Assembly: GCA_039683515.1 (NCBI GenBank)
Contig: JBDKRG010000009.1
Span: forward strand, 62,001 to 126,000
Direction: 5' to 3'
Length of the DNA: 64,000 nt
From: JAJFUE01 sp039683515
GTDB taxonomy: Bacteria > Sumerlaeota > Sumerlaeia > MVZB01
Both the position numbers and the translations under genes were made by a program. Shown here piece by piece: positions 32,832 to 42,010 of the stretch; the first letter of the stretch is position 1, and each line of letters starts with the position of its first letter. The notes under the pieces were generated by a model, which saw only the letters and a list, made by a program, of their open reading frames with translations, ran no database searches and was not told the DNA's origin.

Positions 32832-35015
32832 TCAAAGCCTCACCGACTCGATCAGGATCGACTTGAGGTGCAGGATCGCCTCGGCGGCGCGCCATTCGAA
32901 CGCCCCGCTTGCGCCGTCGGACGAAAGCCAGAACCGGCCGGCGTCGGCGCCGGCGGATTGGCCCCCGGGGTCGATTGCGAGCGTCGAACGCTCGCGAACC
33001 GTGCCGGCCAACTCGGCGTTGCCGTCGCCGTCGATGCGCATGAACGGTCGGTAGACACCCGCGGCGCCGACGCTCCAATACAGCCACCCGCCGGAGAGCG
33101 CGAACGGCTCGGTGAACGGGCCCGCCCCGATCGCCGCATGCTCGCGCAGCCGGCCGGCGAGCCTCAGTGCGCCCTCCCGGCTCAGGCACGCGACCGGCCG
33201 CCCCCCAAGGGCAACGATCAGTTGGCCGCCGAACGCATACCGGCGCACGTTCGTCTCAAGATCGCGGTCCCAGGCGTACGCGCCCGCCCACGGCCCGCGC
33301 AACCTGAGCTTGGCGCGCCCCCCCGAACCGGCCTCGACCGCCCACACCCACGCAAGCGCCTGGCTCAGCCGCAATGCCGCGTCGTCGATCATCATCGTTT
33401 CGCCGGCGCGCAAGAGCGCCGCGCCGGCCGGGAATTCCTGCTCATGCTCGAACGGCGGCTCGGCCAACCGCGCCCACAGGAACTCGCCCAGATCACCGGC
33501 CGAGCCGTCGTCGAGCGCGAGCCAGTCAAGGCTGATCCGGTGCGGGATCGAGCCGCTGGATTCCTTCTCGGGCGGGAAGATGTAAGCGGACCGGCCCCGG
33601 CCGCCCGCTCGCGCCGGGCCGACCAGTTCCAGCGCGTCGGGAGGGATGAAGAGCTCGGGCGCGCTGACCCTGGCCGGCGCCGAGGCGCGCAACGCGTGCC
33701 GCGCGTCGAGCACCTCCTCGGAGGCCGCGGCGCGCGGCATCGGGTCGGCGACGATCGGCGCGATCGGATCGCCGCAGGAAAGCCACAGGCTCGCCTCGCG
33801 CGCCGCCCCCTCCAGCAACTCGCCCAGGGTTTCGTTGCCCGCCGTCCGGCGCGCGAATCGATACCCGCGCCCGGCGAGGGTCCCGGCGGCTGAGGAGAAC
33901 GCGGCCGCGTCGAGCCGTTCGGGCGCGAGCGCTCCGAGCCGCTCGTTGGTCAGCAGCAGCTCGATCACGCGCGCGGGATTCTCGATCACGCCCCCCCCGT
34001 CGGCCAGGCCGCTGACGTTGGCGGTGATCTCCGCGGCCGGCTTGCCCTCGGCGTTCATCGGCCACTCATTCATCGCCAGGACCTGCGCGTGCCAATCGCC
34101 GAGCGGAACGACCTCGCAGGACCACAGGTTGCCATCCAGCGGCATGCCGTCGGCATGCACCGAGTCGACCGAAAGGCAGAAATGATCGGCGACGAACCAA
34201 TGCAATCCCCGCGGCGGTAGCTGCCGGACGAGCGTCCCGGTCGCGTAATCCTCCGCGCCCGCCCCGCGCGCAACCGGGCTGAGAGGCGTGCCGACAGTTC
34301 CGGCCACCTGGTCGATCGCGGCGTAGCGGATGACCTCCGAGCCGATCTGGAGCCTGCCCCGCGATGGGAAGCCGGCGACCGACGTCAGCGGGATCACCGT
34401 TTCCTCGGTCATGACCGGCCGCGCGAGCCGCGCCGTCAGCCCCGGCCTGAGGGCAGGCAGTTCGAGCCCTTCGTGGCGGCCGAAAACCCACGGCAGCGGC
34501 TTGCCGAGCATCGGCGAGCTGTCGCCGCCGATCATCGCCGGCCGCAGCAGCCTCCCGATGCGGCGCTGCTCGAGGACGGCGAGCTGATCGATGAGTTCCA
34601 GGCGCACGCCGGCCGGCTCGATCCGCCACGACACGACGCTGCCGCGCAGCATCACGGCGGAATCCTCCAGCCTTGCCGGCCCGTCGTCGAGCCACATCAG
34701 GCGCAGCGTAGCCTCGATCCCGAGCGGCGGGGCGACGTCGAGCCGCGCGCGCAACGAATCGTCCGAGGCGGGCAGGTCGAGCACGCGGACATCGGCCGAG
34801 GCGCGCACGCGCCCGGTCGGGATCGCCGTCGAGGGCAGCTCCTCGCGCCAGCGCTCGACCGCGGCCACGCGCGCCGGCCACGCCGTGCCGTCGGTCTCGA
34901 CGGCAAGCGTCGACCCGCGCCACGTCCACTCGCCGCACGCGAGCTCGAGCAGCCATGCGACGGTTTGCGCCGGCTCATACCGGCGCGCAAGGGCATCGGC
35001 GGAAATCGTCCTCAT
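32832..35015 (-). CDS. Large phage tail/baseplate-like protein
   Basis: A 727-residue acidic protein without signal peptide or membrane segments. Residues ~210-260 contain PSRGRLQIGSEVIRYAAIDQ followed by TPLSPVARGA, a phrase common in tail-tip and hub proteins. The N terminus (YEPAQTVAWLLELACGEWTW) and long beta-rich stretches fit a virion structural role. The ATG overlaps the upstream stop by 4 bases. Downstream spacer 32710-32831 holds GGATTTCGATATTCGGATTT repeats. The specific role (hub, tip or collar) is not resolved. Confidence 0.6.
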   Translation of the reverse strand: MRTISADALARRYEPAQTVAWLLELACGEWTWRGSTLAVETDGTAWPARVAAVERWREELPSTAIPTGRVRASADVRVLDLPASDDSLRARLDVAPPLGIEATLRLMWLDDGPARLEDSAVMLRGSVVSWRIEPAGVRLELIDQLAVLEQRRIGRLLRPAMIGGDSSPMLGKPLPWVFGRHEGLELPALRPGLTARLARPVMTEETVIPLTSVAGFPSRGRLQIGSEVIRYAAIDQVAGTVGTPLSPVARGAGAEDYATGTLVRQLPPRGLHWFVADHFCLSVDSVHADGMPLDGNLWSCEVVPLGDWHAQVLAMNEWPMNAEGKPAAEITANVSGLADGGGVIENPARVIELLLTNERLGALAPERLDAAAFSSAAGTLAGRGYRFARRTAGNETLGELLEGAAREASLWLSCGDPIAPIVADPMPRAAASEEVLDARHALRASAPARVSAPELFIPPDALELVGPARAGGRGRSAYIFPPEKESSGSIPHRISLDWLALDDGSAGDLGEFLWARLAEPPFEHEQEFPAGAALLRAGETMMIDDAALRLSQALAWVWAVEAGSGGRAKLRLRGPWAGAYAWDRDLETNVRRYAFGGQLIVALGGRPVACLSREGALRLAGRLREHAAIGAGPFTEPFALSGGWLYWSVGAAGVYRPFMRIDGDGNAELAGTVRERSTLAIDPGGQSAGADAGRFWLSSDGASGAFEWRAAEAILHLKSILIESVRL

Positions 35016-35605
35016 GGGTATACTTCCTCCGCCATCAGGATGAACGGCAGCTTGAGCGTGGCGCGGCCCGCGCGGTCGAGTTCGCGGACGACCGGCTCGC
35101 CGCTGAGCCGCGCCGCGGCCAGGTCGCCCGCCGGACCGAGAAGCGCGATGGGCTGAAGCTCATCGAGCCACTCGATCACCGCGCGCGTCTCGGCCGGCGT
35201 CAGCCCGCCGAGCTCGAGCGTGAAGGTTTCGCTCGGCTCCGCGACGCGGACCGCATAGAACCGGCCGCCCAGACTGCGCTCGACCACGACGCCGCCGGCG
35301 CGCGCGCGACGCGCGGGCAGGGCGTTTTCCGGGGCGACGATGGCCGATGCCGCGCGCCACAGCCGCGCCCCGGAGTTCTTGGAACTCCTCAGCGGGCGGC
35401 TAAAGCTAACGGATACCGGGCTCAAATAGGCAATCCGGCCGAGCCACTGCGTTTCCGAGCCGTCGGCCTCGCTGATGAACAACAGGTCGCCGGCGGCAAA
35501 GATGATGTCGGCGCCGGCAACGGCGATCGTCGCCGCGCCGACGGGCGTGACGTCGCCGAGAATCTGCTCGGCCTCGCGGCCCGCGGCCAAAATCCATCCA
35601 GCCAT
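35012..35605 (-). CDS. Phage-like structural protein of unknown role
   Basis: A 197-residue protein with no secretion signal. N-terminal half is Ala/Gly-rich and beta-like (AVAGADIIFAAGDLLFISEA, DGSETQWLGRIAYLSP); C-terminal half has LELGGLTPAETRAVIEWLDE. It overlaps the large tail-like gene by 4 bases (ATGA) and follows the DUF1320 connector gene, so a head-tail completion or tail role is likely from position. No family recognised. Confidence 0.5.
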   Translation of the reverse strand: MAGWILAAGREAEQILGDVTPVGAATIAVAGADIIFAAGDLLFISEADGSETQWLGRIAYLSPVSVSFSRPLRSSKNSGARLWRAASAIVAPENALPARRARAGGVVVERSLGGRFYAVRVAEPSETFTLELGGLTPAETRAVIEWLDELQPIALLGPAGDLAAARLSGEPVVRELDRAGRATLKLPFILMAEEVYP

Positions 35606-35677
35606 GATTGGCCCTCCCTGGTGGGTCGGGTCTTCGGCCCGACTGATTTTCGTCGGCTTGAAAAGCCGGCCTGCGGC

Positions 35678-36103
35678 TCAATACAGATCCAATTCGTCGT
35701 CGCCGAACACCGGCTCCTCGTCGAGCCGGCTGCAGTCGGCCGTGAAGTCGCCGAGGAGCGGCTCGACGCCGTCGAGCGCGGACTTCGCGGCGGCGATCGC
35801 CTCGAGCGCCTCGTGCGCCCGCGCCGCGCGCCTGGCGTGCTCGTCGGTGAGCGCCTGGCGCCGCCGCAGGAACATTTCCTCGACGGCGAGGTCGACGCAC
35901 CAGCGGCGCACAATCGACGGCGGCGTCTCGACCGGCGTCTGGTAGCGCCGCCCGAGGTAGGCGTCGATGACCGCCGAGGCGTCCTCGAGCGCGGCCGTCA
36001 GTGGGCCGTCGTCGGCCACGCCGTCGGCGTTGTCGTCGGCGAGCCAGGCAAGCAGCTCAACGCCAAGCCGCGCCTCGATATCGGAATGGGTTGCGTAGGC
36101 CAT
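35678..36103 (-). CDS. DUF1320 (Mu gp36-like) head-tail connector
   Basis: A 141-residue protein of the DUF1320/gp36 family. Start MAYATHSDIEARLGVELLAW with GGAGG just upstream; an ATG four codons earlier is less likely. Typical features: a DxDxDG-type acidic loop (LADDNADGVADDG), then DASAVIDAYLGRRYQTPV and a helix with RRWCVDLAVEEMFLRR. Such proteins sit at the portal-tail interface. It lies downstream of the capsid gene, as in Mu-like gene order, with a repeat element between them. Confidence 0.75.
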   Translation of the reverse strand: MAYATHSDIEARLGVELLAWLADDNADGVADDGPLTAALEDASAVIDAYLGRRYQTPVETPPSIVRRWCVDLAVEEMFLRRRQALTDEHARRAARAHEALEAIAAAKSALDGVEPLLGDFTADCSRLDEEPVFGDDELDLY

Positions 36104-36120
36104 TGTGTCCTCCAAATGTG

Positions 36121-36208
36121 GTAGGTCGGGTCTTCGACCCGACGGAAATTTGTTATTCGGGTCATCGTCTGACGCCGATCCAGAGTCGGGTCACAGACCC
36201 GACCTACC
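36121..36208. repeat. GTAGGTCGGGTC composite repeat between capsid genes
   Basis: The same inverted composite as 20700-20785: arms at 36121-36143 and 36185-36208 with GTCGGGTC/GACCCGAC hairpins. It is followed by a GGACTCAGCACTCAGCACTC tract (about 36248-36276). Together they fill the gap between the major capsid and DUF1320 genes. Confidence 0.75.
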
Positions 36209-36283
36209 GCTTGGTCCTGAGTGCCGAGGTGAGCCCTTGGTTTTCACGCAGGACTCAGCACTCAGCACTCAGGACTTACTTCC

Positions 36284-37225
36284 TTACGCGACGGCGCTCT
36301 TCCACAGGAACGCGGCGCCGGCGGCGATCAGCTTCTGGTCGTAGTAGCGCTGGACGCGGATGGCGTCGGCCTTGCGCCGGTCCTCGCGCCACATCTCGAC
36401 GATGTGGCCGCTGACCGAGCCCGGCGCGCCGGCCCACGCGAACGTCAGGGCCAGCGCCATCTGCTTGAGGCCCGGCCGCGTCGGCACGTAGGCCAGCAGG
36501 GCGTCCTTGCCCCAGACGTAGCTCATCGAGGGGGTCTGGCCGGCGGCCGCCGTGTTCTTGAACGAGCGCGCGACGAGCACGTTCTCGACGTCGAAGATCT
36601 GCGCGAGCATCTGCTCGGTGATCGCGCCGGTATAATTCGCCCCCATGCACGCGCGCACCGCGTCGTGCACGCGCACCGAGGCGTAGACCGGGTACGGCAG
36701 GACGAGCGTGTTGGGCAGGACCTGGACCGCCCCCATGATCGTGGCCTTCCGTGCCTCGACCTCGGCGACCGGGTCGGAGTCGGGGTCGGACCACTGCGCG
36801 TCGCCCGAGAGCGTCGTGCTCTGCGTGATGACGCTCGTGCTGGTGAGCATCGCGGCCAGCTCGATCTCCTTGTTGAGGTCGATCTTGGCGCGCAGGAATT
36901 CGGTCCGGTCGATGGCCGGCTGGATCGCCGGGTCGGCGTTCTCGCGCTCCTCGTCGGCGATCACCGACGCCAGGGCGTGGTCCTCGCAGTAGTAGCTGTC
37001 GCTGGAGATGTCGAAGCCGATTTCGCTGGCCTCGGTGCCCGGGGCGCGCTTGTCGTCGCTCGGGCGGAACTGCGCGCGCTCGCTGTCGTAGATGAAGTAC
37101 TTGTCCGACTGTTTGCGCACCGGCACGACCGGCGCCAGCACGTCGGCGATGAACGCCGGGTTGCGGTAGCCGACCGACAGGTTGGTCAACGCCGCGTCGA
37201 TGTGAACCTGGCTGGGAGTAGGCAT
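36284..37225 (-). CDS. Phage major capsid protein
   Basis: A 313-residue HK97-fold-type major capsid protein. Family phrases: LTNLSVGYRNPAFIADVLAP near the N terminus, VRKQSDKYFIYDSERAQFRP, APGTEASEIGFDISSDSYYC and EDHALASVIADEERENADP. The rest has LVLPYPVYASVRVH and the terminal WREDRRKADAIRVQRYYD. It would form the capsid shell. The gene lies downstream of protease/scaffold and decoration genes, the usual head order. A CCCATAGGTCC repeat tract fills the gap to the decoration gene. Confidence 0.87.
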   Translation of the reverse strand: MPTPSQVHIDAALTNLSVGYRNPAFIADVLAPVVPVRKQSDKYFIYDSERAQFRPSDDKRAPGTEASEIGFDISSDSYYCEDHALASVIADEERENADPAIQPAIDRTEFLRAKIDLNKEIELAAMLTSTSVITQSTTLSGDAQWSDPDSDPVAEVEARKATIMGAVQVLPNTLVLPYPVYASVRVHDAVRACMGANYTGAITEQMLAQIFDVENVLVARSFKNTAAAGQTPSMSYVWGKDALLAYVPTRPGLKQMALALTFAWAGAPGSVSGHIVEMWREDRRKADAIRVQRYYDQKLIAAGAAFLWKSAVA

Positions 37226-37356
37226 GGGTTTGGGTCCTTTCGTTAATAGAGGTGCTCAACGATTCGATGGAAGTGATGGGAATCATGGGAAGCCTGTGAT
37301 TGGCCTATTGGTCCCATCAGTCCCATAGGTCCTATGCTTCCCGTTGGATGTCCTCG

Positions 37357-37746
37357 TTACGCCGTGCGCTGGTGCAGCGCGATGTAGACCTCGATGATGT
37401 CGCCGTCGGCCGAGGCCGCGGTTTCGGCGAAGCCCAGGCACTCGATCTTGGTGCCGGCGGTCTCGTTGATCGCCTTGACCTTGCCGGTCGTGCCGGCGAT
37501 GTTGACCGGCGCGCCGACGCTGATGGCGCCCGCGGCCTTGACCCGCGCGATGCCCGCCTTGCGCACGGCGACGTTGGCGCCTTCGAGCGCCTGGCTGTGG
37601 ACCGTGACGCCCAGGATCGAGCCCGCGTTGGCCGCCGCCGGCAGTTTGGCCTCGCCGGCGTTGGTCCCCTGCACGACGACCAGGTAAGCCCCGACGCCGC
37701 TGGTCTCGGTGATGGCATACGCCTTGTCGAGAATGTAGCTGCTCAT
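37357..37746 (-). CDS. Capsid decoration protein, DUF2190-like
   Basis: A 129-residue protein starting MSSYILDKAYAITETSGVGA with GGAGG 9 bases upstream. It is a small beta-rich protein with SILGVTVHSQALEGANVAVR, then GIARVKAAGAISVGAPVNIA and an acidic end. This matches the DUF2190/capsid-cement type that binds the outside of HK97-fold shells. It sits between the protease/scaffold and major capsid genes. Longer upstream in-frame sequence is only translated repeat and is excluded. Confidence 0.65.
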   Translation of the reverse strand: MSSYILDKAYAITETSGVGAYLVVVQGTNAGEAKLPAAANAGSILGVTVHSQALEGANVAVRKAGIARVKAAGAISVGAPVNIAGTTGKVKAINETAGTKIECLGFAETAASADGDIIEVYIALHQRTA

Positions 37747-37824
37747 AGGACAGTTTCCTCCCGTTGCCGCCGGCCATGTTTTTTCGCCGTCGGCTGAAAA
37801 TGAGTTATGTTTCAAAGGGGTTTT

Positions 37825-37960
<136 letters not shown>

Positions 37961-37973
37961 CCGGGACTACGAA

Positions 37974-38780
37974 CTACTTCGCGCACCTCGCGAGCGCCTC
38001 GGCGTAGCAAATCCCCGGATGTTCTTGCTGGAACCCAATCGCCGCGCGGTGCAGCGCGATCGAATCCGGATCGACGTTGTCGCCGTCGGGAATGCTCGCC
38101 TCGACCGCCACGGCACGTTTCGGCGCGGTCTCGGCCATCGTCACGAGCGGACGCAGCGCATTCAGGAAATTGCCGAACCACTGCCGCGCCGACTCCGGCA
38201 GTCCGTCGAAGAACTGCTCCATGCCGAGCCCGTTCCAGGCCGGATCCCAGCGCCCCTCGCCGCGAAGCTGCGCCGCCAGGTCCGAAAACCGCATCGTATG
38301 GACCGCGGGTTCCGGCTCATTCACGGCCGCCGGAATCTCCTCCTCGATCGCCTCGTGCGGCGGCTCGTTCTCGGCGAAGAGCGCGGCCGGCGCGGCCTCG
38401 CTCATGATCGGGTCGGCCAGGCCCTTGACCTCGGGCGCGGCCGCCCCGAGGAAGCTGACGGCGCGCAGGTATGGCCGCCCCGTCTCGCGCAGCTCGGGGT
38501 AAATCTCGACCGAGCGCTTCTTGAACGCCCCGCCGCGCAGCAGATCGATGAATTTTGAGCTGGTCAGACGCAGGCGGGCCACGAGGCGATCGCCGACGCG
38601 CCTCAGCGCCTCGACCCACCCCAGCGCCGGGCCGCTCTGGGCGTGGTCGACGGTGACCGGGGCTTCATGGAGCGCCGGGTCGTAGTCGGCGGCGATGGTA
38701 TCGATCGCCGCCTCGTCCCACGCTCCCTTCGCGCCATAATCCCCCGCGCGGAACACCTCGACTTCAAGTCGTTCAGGCAT
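37974..38780 (-). CDS. Mu gpI-like prohead protease/scaffold
   Basis: A 268-residue protein. The N-terminal 120 residues match Mu-like head maturation proteases: VFRAGDYGAKGAWDEAAIDT, APVTVDHAQSGPALGWVEAL, GGAFKKRSVEIYPEL and LRAVSFLGAAAPEVKGL. The His in VDHA and the Ser in KKRSVE are candidate catalytic residues. The remainder is acidic and Pro/Glu-rich, suiting a scaffold that is removed on maturation. It lies between portal and capsid genes as in Mu. Confidence 0.72.
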   Translation of the reverse strand: MPERLEVEVFRAGDYGAKGAWDEAAIDTIAADYDPALHEAPVTVDHAQSGPALGWVEALRRVGDRLVARLRLTSSKFIDLLRGGAFKKRSVEIYPELRETGRPYLRAVSFLGAAAPEVKGLADPIMSEAAPAALFAENEPPHEAIEEEIPAAVNEPEPAVHTMRFSDLAAQLRGEGRWDPAWNGLGMEQFFDGLPESARQWFGNFLNALRPLVTMAETAPKRAVAVEASIPDGDNVDPDSIALHRAAIGFQQEHPGICYAEALARCAK

Positions 38781-38849
38781 GTCGTTCCTCCTTTACAAAA
38801 AAGGTTTCCATCCATTGAATAGCTTCAATGCCACAATCGGAGGTAGCTC

Positions 38850-39164
38850 ATGTCGTTAACAACGAAAACGTTCGTCATGGTCTTCGTTTGCATCTACATG
38901 CCCGCCATCCTCGTGGCCGTCTATTACGTAAGCCGGTGGCTGCTCGTTGCGATCGCGTGGCATGTTCGCCTGGCGCGCGAAAAAGGTTGGCTGGCTGCCG
39001 TTCTCAATTTTTTCAATCCCTTCCGCCTCCCGGCGACCATTCGGGCGATCATGCACGAGATCCCCGACGCCGGTTTGTATTTCCGGCGCTCCCTTTACTG
39101 GGTGTGCGCCGTCGCCGTGATCGGATTCATCGGCGTTCGGATCGGCACACAGCTGATGAATTAA
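38850..39164 (+). CDS. Small membrane protein on opposite strand within virion block
   Basis: A 104-residue protein with a hydrophobic N-terminal region (FVMVFVCIYMPAILVAVYYV) and a C-terminal segment (YWVCAVAVIGFIGVRIG). The middle is basic and amphipathic (ARWHV-like; FFNPFRLPATIRAIMHEIPD). GGAGGT lies 7 bases before the ATG. It is the only rightward gene among the leftward virion genes. No family recognised; it may be a host gene or a later insertion. Confidence 0.6.
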   Translation: MSLTTKTFVMVFVCIYMPAILVAVYYVSRWLLVAIAWHVRLAREKGWLAAVLNFFNPFRLPATIRAIMHEIPDAGLYFRRSLYWVCAVAVIGFIGVRIGTQLMN

Positions 39165-39228
39165 GTTTTCGCCATCTCCGCCTTTCTCTGCGCTCTCTGC
39201 CTTTCTCTGCCTCTCTGCGACAAAGTCT

Positions 39229-40647
39229 TTATTTCAGCCCCTTCATCTTCCGGGCCTCGTCTTCGGTTTCGTCCTCGTTTTCGCGCCGGTCCTCGCCGGT
39301 GGCGCCCCCGGGTGTTGACGGGTTGATCGAGGTGTCCACCGGCGAGGTCGGGCGGTCGCCCCAGGCAACCGGGGCGAGCCCGAGTTTGGCGCGCACTTCG
39401 TTGACGGTCAGGATCCCGAACTGCAGGTGATACTGGAAGACGTTCGAGTCGTCGTATTGGAGTCTCGCATCACCGCCGATCGGGGCCGGCCGGCCGTACT
39501 TCTCGTAGAAGTAACGCTCGGGAAGGGGAACACCCATCTGAAGGAGCTGGCGGTCGACGCCGACTTCGCTCGTCAGGTCGAGCTCGGCCGACATGTCGAT
39601 CGTCCAGCGCGGGGCGGGAACATCGGGTCCGAAATTCAACTCAACGAGCGGCCGCACGAGCTGCCCGTTGACGATGTCCATGAGCATCCACGAGTCGGCG
39701 CGCATGTAGTCGCGGCGCACTTCCTCGTGGACCTGGCCGAGCGCGAGCGAGCCGGAGCGCGCCCCCTCGCTCGAGGTCAGCGTCTGGCCCAGAATCGCGC
39801 GCGCCATCTCGTCGTTGCACCACTGCGCCAGCGCGCGGTAGGTGTCGCCGCCACCCGAGCGCTGCGTCTCGAGCAGCTCGAGCGTGATCCCCTCCGGGAT
39901 CGTGACGCCGGCGTCGGTCTGGATCGCGTCGATCACCTCCAGGAGCCGGTCGCGCTCGCGGTCGTTCAGGCCCGAGCGGTGCCGCGCGACGACCGTCGGC
40001 GCGCCGAACCGCTCGTTGAAATGCAGCCAGAACTTGACGTTGTGCTTCTTGAAGAACCAGTACCAGTAGAGCTTCTCGCACAGCCCCTTGCCGTACGGAC
40101 GCTCGTCGCTCGCGCCGAACAGCGCGACGATGAACTTGCGCGGCGGCAGGACGCGGCCCGCGCCGGCCGGCGTTTCGTCGAGCCGCCACTCGCCGGCCGC
40201 GCCGCGCGAGAACCGCTCGGCCGCGCGCGGCTTGACCTCGCGCGGGATGAGCCGCCCCTCGCGGTCGAACCCCCACATGATCTCGGCGACGGCCATCCCC
40301 TTGCCCAGCGCGTCGAGCAGGTGCAGCAGGACGCCGTTCCAGCCAGGGATCGCCTGCAGGGCGCGGTCGACCCAGGCCGCGATCTCCTGGGCGCGCGAGT
40401 CCCCCAACGCGGCGTCGACCCGGCGCGGCCGCGCCAGCACGCCCAGCTTGCGCGTCTGGAGCAGGCTCGCCAGGTGCGCGTCCTTGTCCTCCATCTCCTC
40501 GAACATTTGGTACGGGTTGGCGTGGCCCGAGTAGCCCTCGCTGCGCACGATGTGCTCGGCGAGGCGGCGCACGCCAAACAGCCCGCCCCACGGGTCGGCC
40601 GCCGGCGGGGCGAATTCCTTCAGTTCCGGATTCAGGGTTCGTGGCAT
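39229..40647 (-). CDS. DUF935 (Mu gp29-like) portal protein
   Basis: A 472-residue portal protein of the DUF935 family. Start MPRTLNPELKEF with GGGAG upstream. Characteristic stretches: MFEEMEDKDAHLASLLQTRK, LGVLARPRRVDAA, GMAVAEIMWGFDREGRLIPR, KLYWYWFFKKHNVKFWLHFN and LGQTLTSSEGARSGSLALGQ. Portals form the dodecamer through which DNA enters the capsid. In Mu the terminase gene gp28 precedes it; here the upstream 547 bases hold no gene. The tail (DETEDEARKMKGLK) ends close to a CTCTGCGACAAAG repeat. Confidence 0.87.
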   Translation of the reverse strand: MPRTLNPELKEFAPPAADPWGGLFGVRRLAEHIVRSEGYSGHANPYQMFEEMEDKDAHLASLLQTRKLGVLARPRRVDAALGDSRAQEIAAWVDRALQAIPGWNGVLLHLLDALGKGMAVAEIMWGFDREGRLIPREVKPRAAERFSRGAAGEWRLDETPAGAGRVLPPRKFIVALFGASDERPYGKGLCEKLYWYWFFKKHNVKFWLHFNERFGAPTVVARHRSGLNDRERDRLLEVIDAIQTDAGVTIPEGITLELLETQRSGGGDTYRALAQWCNDEMARAILGQTLTSSEGARSGSLALGQVHEEVRRDYMRADSWMLMDIVNGQLVRPLVELNFGPDVPAPRWTIDMSAELDLTSEVGVDRQLLQMGVPLPERYFYEKYGRPAPIGGDARLQYDDSNVFQYHLQFGILTVNEVRAKLGLAPVAWGDRPTSPVDTSINPSTPGGATGEDRRENEDETEDEARKMKGLK

Positions 40648-41194
40648 GAGGCTCTCCCTTGCGCGCCGGCGGCTTTTTTGCAAAGCCGGCGCGAGAATTT
40701 TGATCTCGTCCTGTTCGCTCTTGCCGGCGGCCCGAATTCACCGCCGCCGCTTGGGCCGGACCGGCGATTCCACTTCGCCGATCACGTGGAGAAGAATATA
40801 CGAAAACATTTCAAAAAGTCGATTCCCTACGCGCCCCTTACGCCCCTTAACGCTCCTTAATCTGAACGGAATGAAAAATTTTTGCCCGAATCGAGGCCTG
40901 CATCAAATGGGATTTAGCGATTACAAAACGGCAACCCTCTTAAAGCGCTCGTTCACTCAGCGCCATCCTCCCAACCCCGCGATTGATCGCGGGGTCCGGT
41001 GGATCTTCCCCCTGTAACCGTTTCAACGGTTTCCGTCTGCACGGGCGCTTATGCAACAGGCTTTGGATTCCCAATCCGCAATCCGCAATCCGAAATCCGC
41101 AATCAACTTGCCCTCTTGACTCCGGCCGCACGTTCGGTAAAAATATGGAGATGTGTGGCCAACGGGCCATGATTCCACTAGGATGCGTCAACCC
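40648..41194. other. Spacer without genes, several short repeats
   Basis: No gene is seen. It contains ACGCGCCCCTTACGCCCCTT and following CTTAACGCTCC tract (about 40829-40860), an ACCCCGCGATTGATCGCGGG hairpin (about 40976-40995), GTAACCGTTTCAACGGTTTC, and an ATCCGCAATCCGCAATCCGA tract (about 41072-41105). It separates the portal gene from divergent efp and shows no terminase remnant. Confidence 0.5.
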
Positions 41195-41764
41195 ATGCCG
41201 ACCATTGATCCCGGAAAACTTCGCGTAGGCAACAAGATCGTGCTCGACGACCAGCTTTGGGTCGTGACCGACTGGCAACTTCGCACGCCCGGCAACCTTC
41301 GCAGCTTTGTCGTCTGCAAGCTCAAGAACCTGATCGACGGCCGCGCGGTTGAACGCACGTTCCGCGGCTCGGCCGACCACCCCGCCATGGCCGAAGTCGA
41401 AACCCGCACCTGCCAGTATCTCTACAACGACGATATGGGCTACCACTTCATGGACCTGACCAGCTACGAGCAGTTCAGTTTGCAGGCCGACTTCCTGGGC
41501 GATCAGACCCATTACCTGATCCCCGAGGCCGAAGTCTCGGTCGGCTACTGGAACGGCCGCCCGATCGGCCTCGAACTGCCGCTCAAGATGGCATTTAAAA
41601 TCATCGACACGGTCGACGACGTCGCGCGCGGCAACAGCTCGGGCAACATCACCAAGGACGCCAAGCTCGAGACCGGCATCGTCATCCAGGTCCCCGCGTT
41701 CATCAAGAACGGCGAGAGCGTCCTGGTCAACACCGAGACCGGCCTCTACGTCGAACGCGCCTAA
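41195..41764 (+). CDS. efp: Elongation factor P with Asn at loop position 34
   Basis: A 189-residue EF-P, which rescues ribosomes stalled at polyproline. Three-domain length is normal: KOW-like domain 1, OB domains 2 and 3 (ending ETGLYVERA). Start MPTIDPGKL at 41195 aligns with other EF-Ps; ATG 41183 is an alternative. The modified loop reads TPGNLRSF: the residue aligned with E. coli K34, the beta-lysylation site, is N34. A lysine-modification pathway therefore cannot act at this position. No epmA, earP or ymfI homologue is in the window. Confidence 0.93.
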   Translation: MPTIDPGKLRVGNKIVLDDQLWVVTDWQLRTPGNLRSFVVCKLKNLIDGRAVERTFRGSADHPAMAEVETRTCQYLYNDDMGYHFMDLTSYEQFSLQADFLGDQTHYLIPEAEVSVGYWNGRPIGLELPLKMAFKIIDTVDDVARGNSSGNITKDAKLETGIVIQVPAFIKNGESVLVNTETGLYVERA

Positions 41765-41800
41765 GTAGGCCGGGGTCGCCGAACCCGGCATCCGAAACTA

Positions 41801-41841
41801 AAAACCGCCTGCCGCTGAAAGATCCAGCCGCAGGCGGTTTT
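41801..41841 (+). terminator. Terminator-like hairpin after efp
   Basis: A 12-bp stem AAAACCGCCTGC/GCAGGCGGTTTT with a 17-base loop, ending in T residues. It lies 37 bases after the efp stop, separated by a GTAGGCCGGGGTCGCCGAAC repeat. The near-symmetrical A and T runs could allow use from both sides. Confidence 0.75.
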
Positions 41842-42010
41842 CTCATGTTCGTAGTCCCGCCTTCAGGCGGCTCCGGCCGCGTCCATCGCGGGCGCGCTTT
41901 CATTCATGCCGCCGTCGGCGACGCCGGCCTGCATTTCATCCTTCACCGGCGCGCGACCGTTGGCATAAACTGGTCGGGTTGAACCCGTTCGCGTGAAAGG
42001 TTGACGCGCC

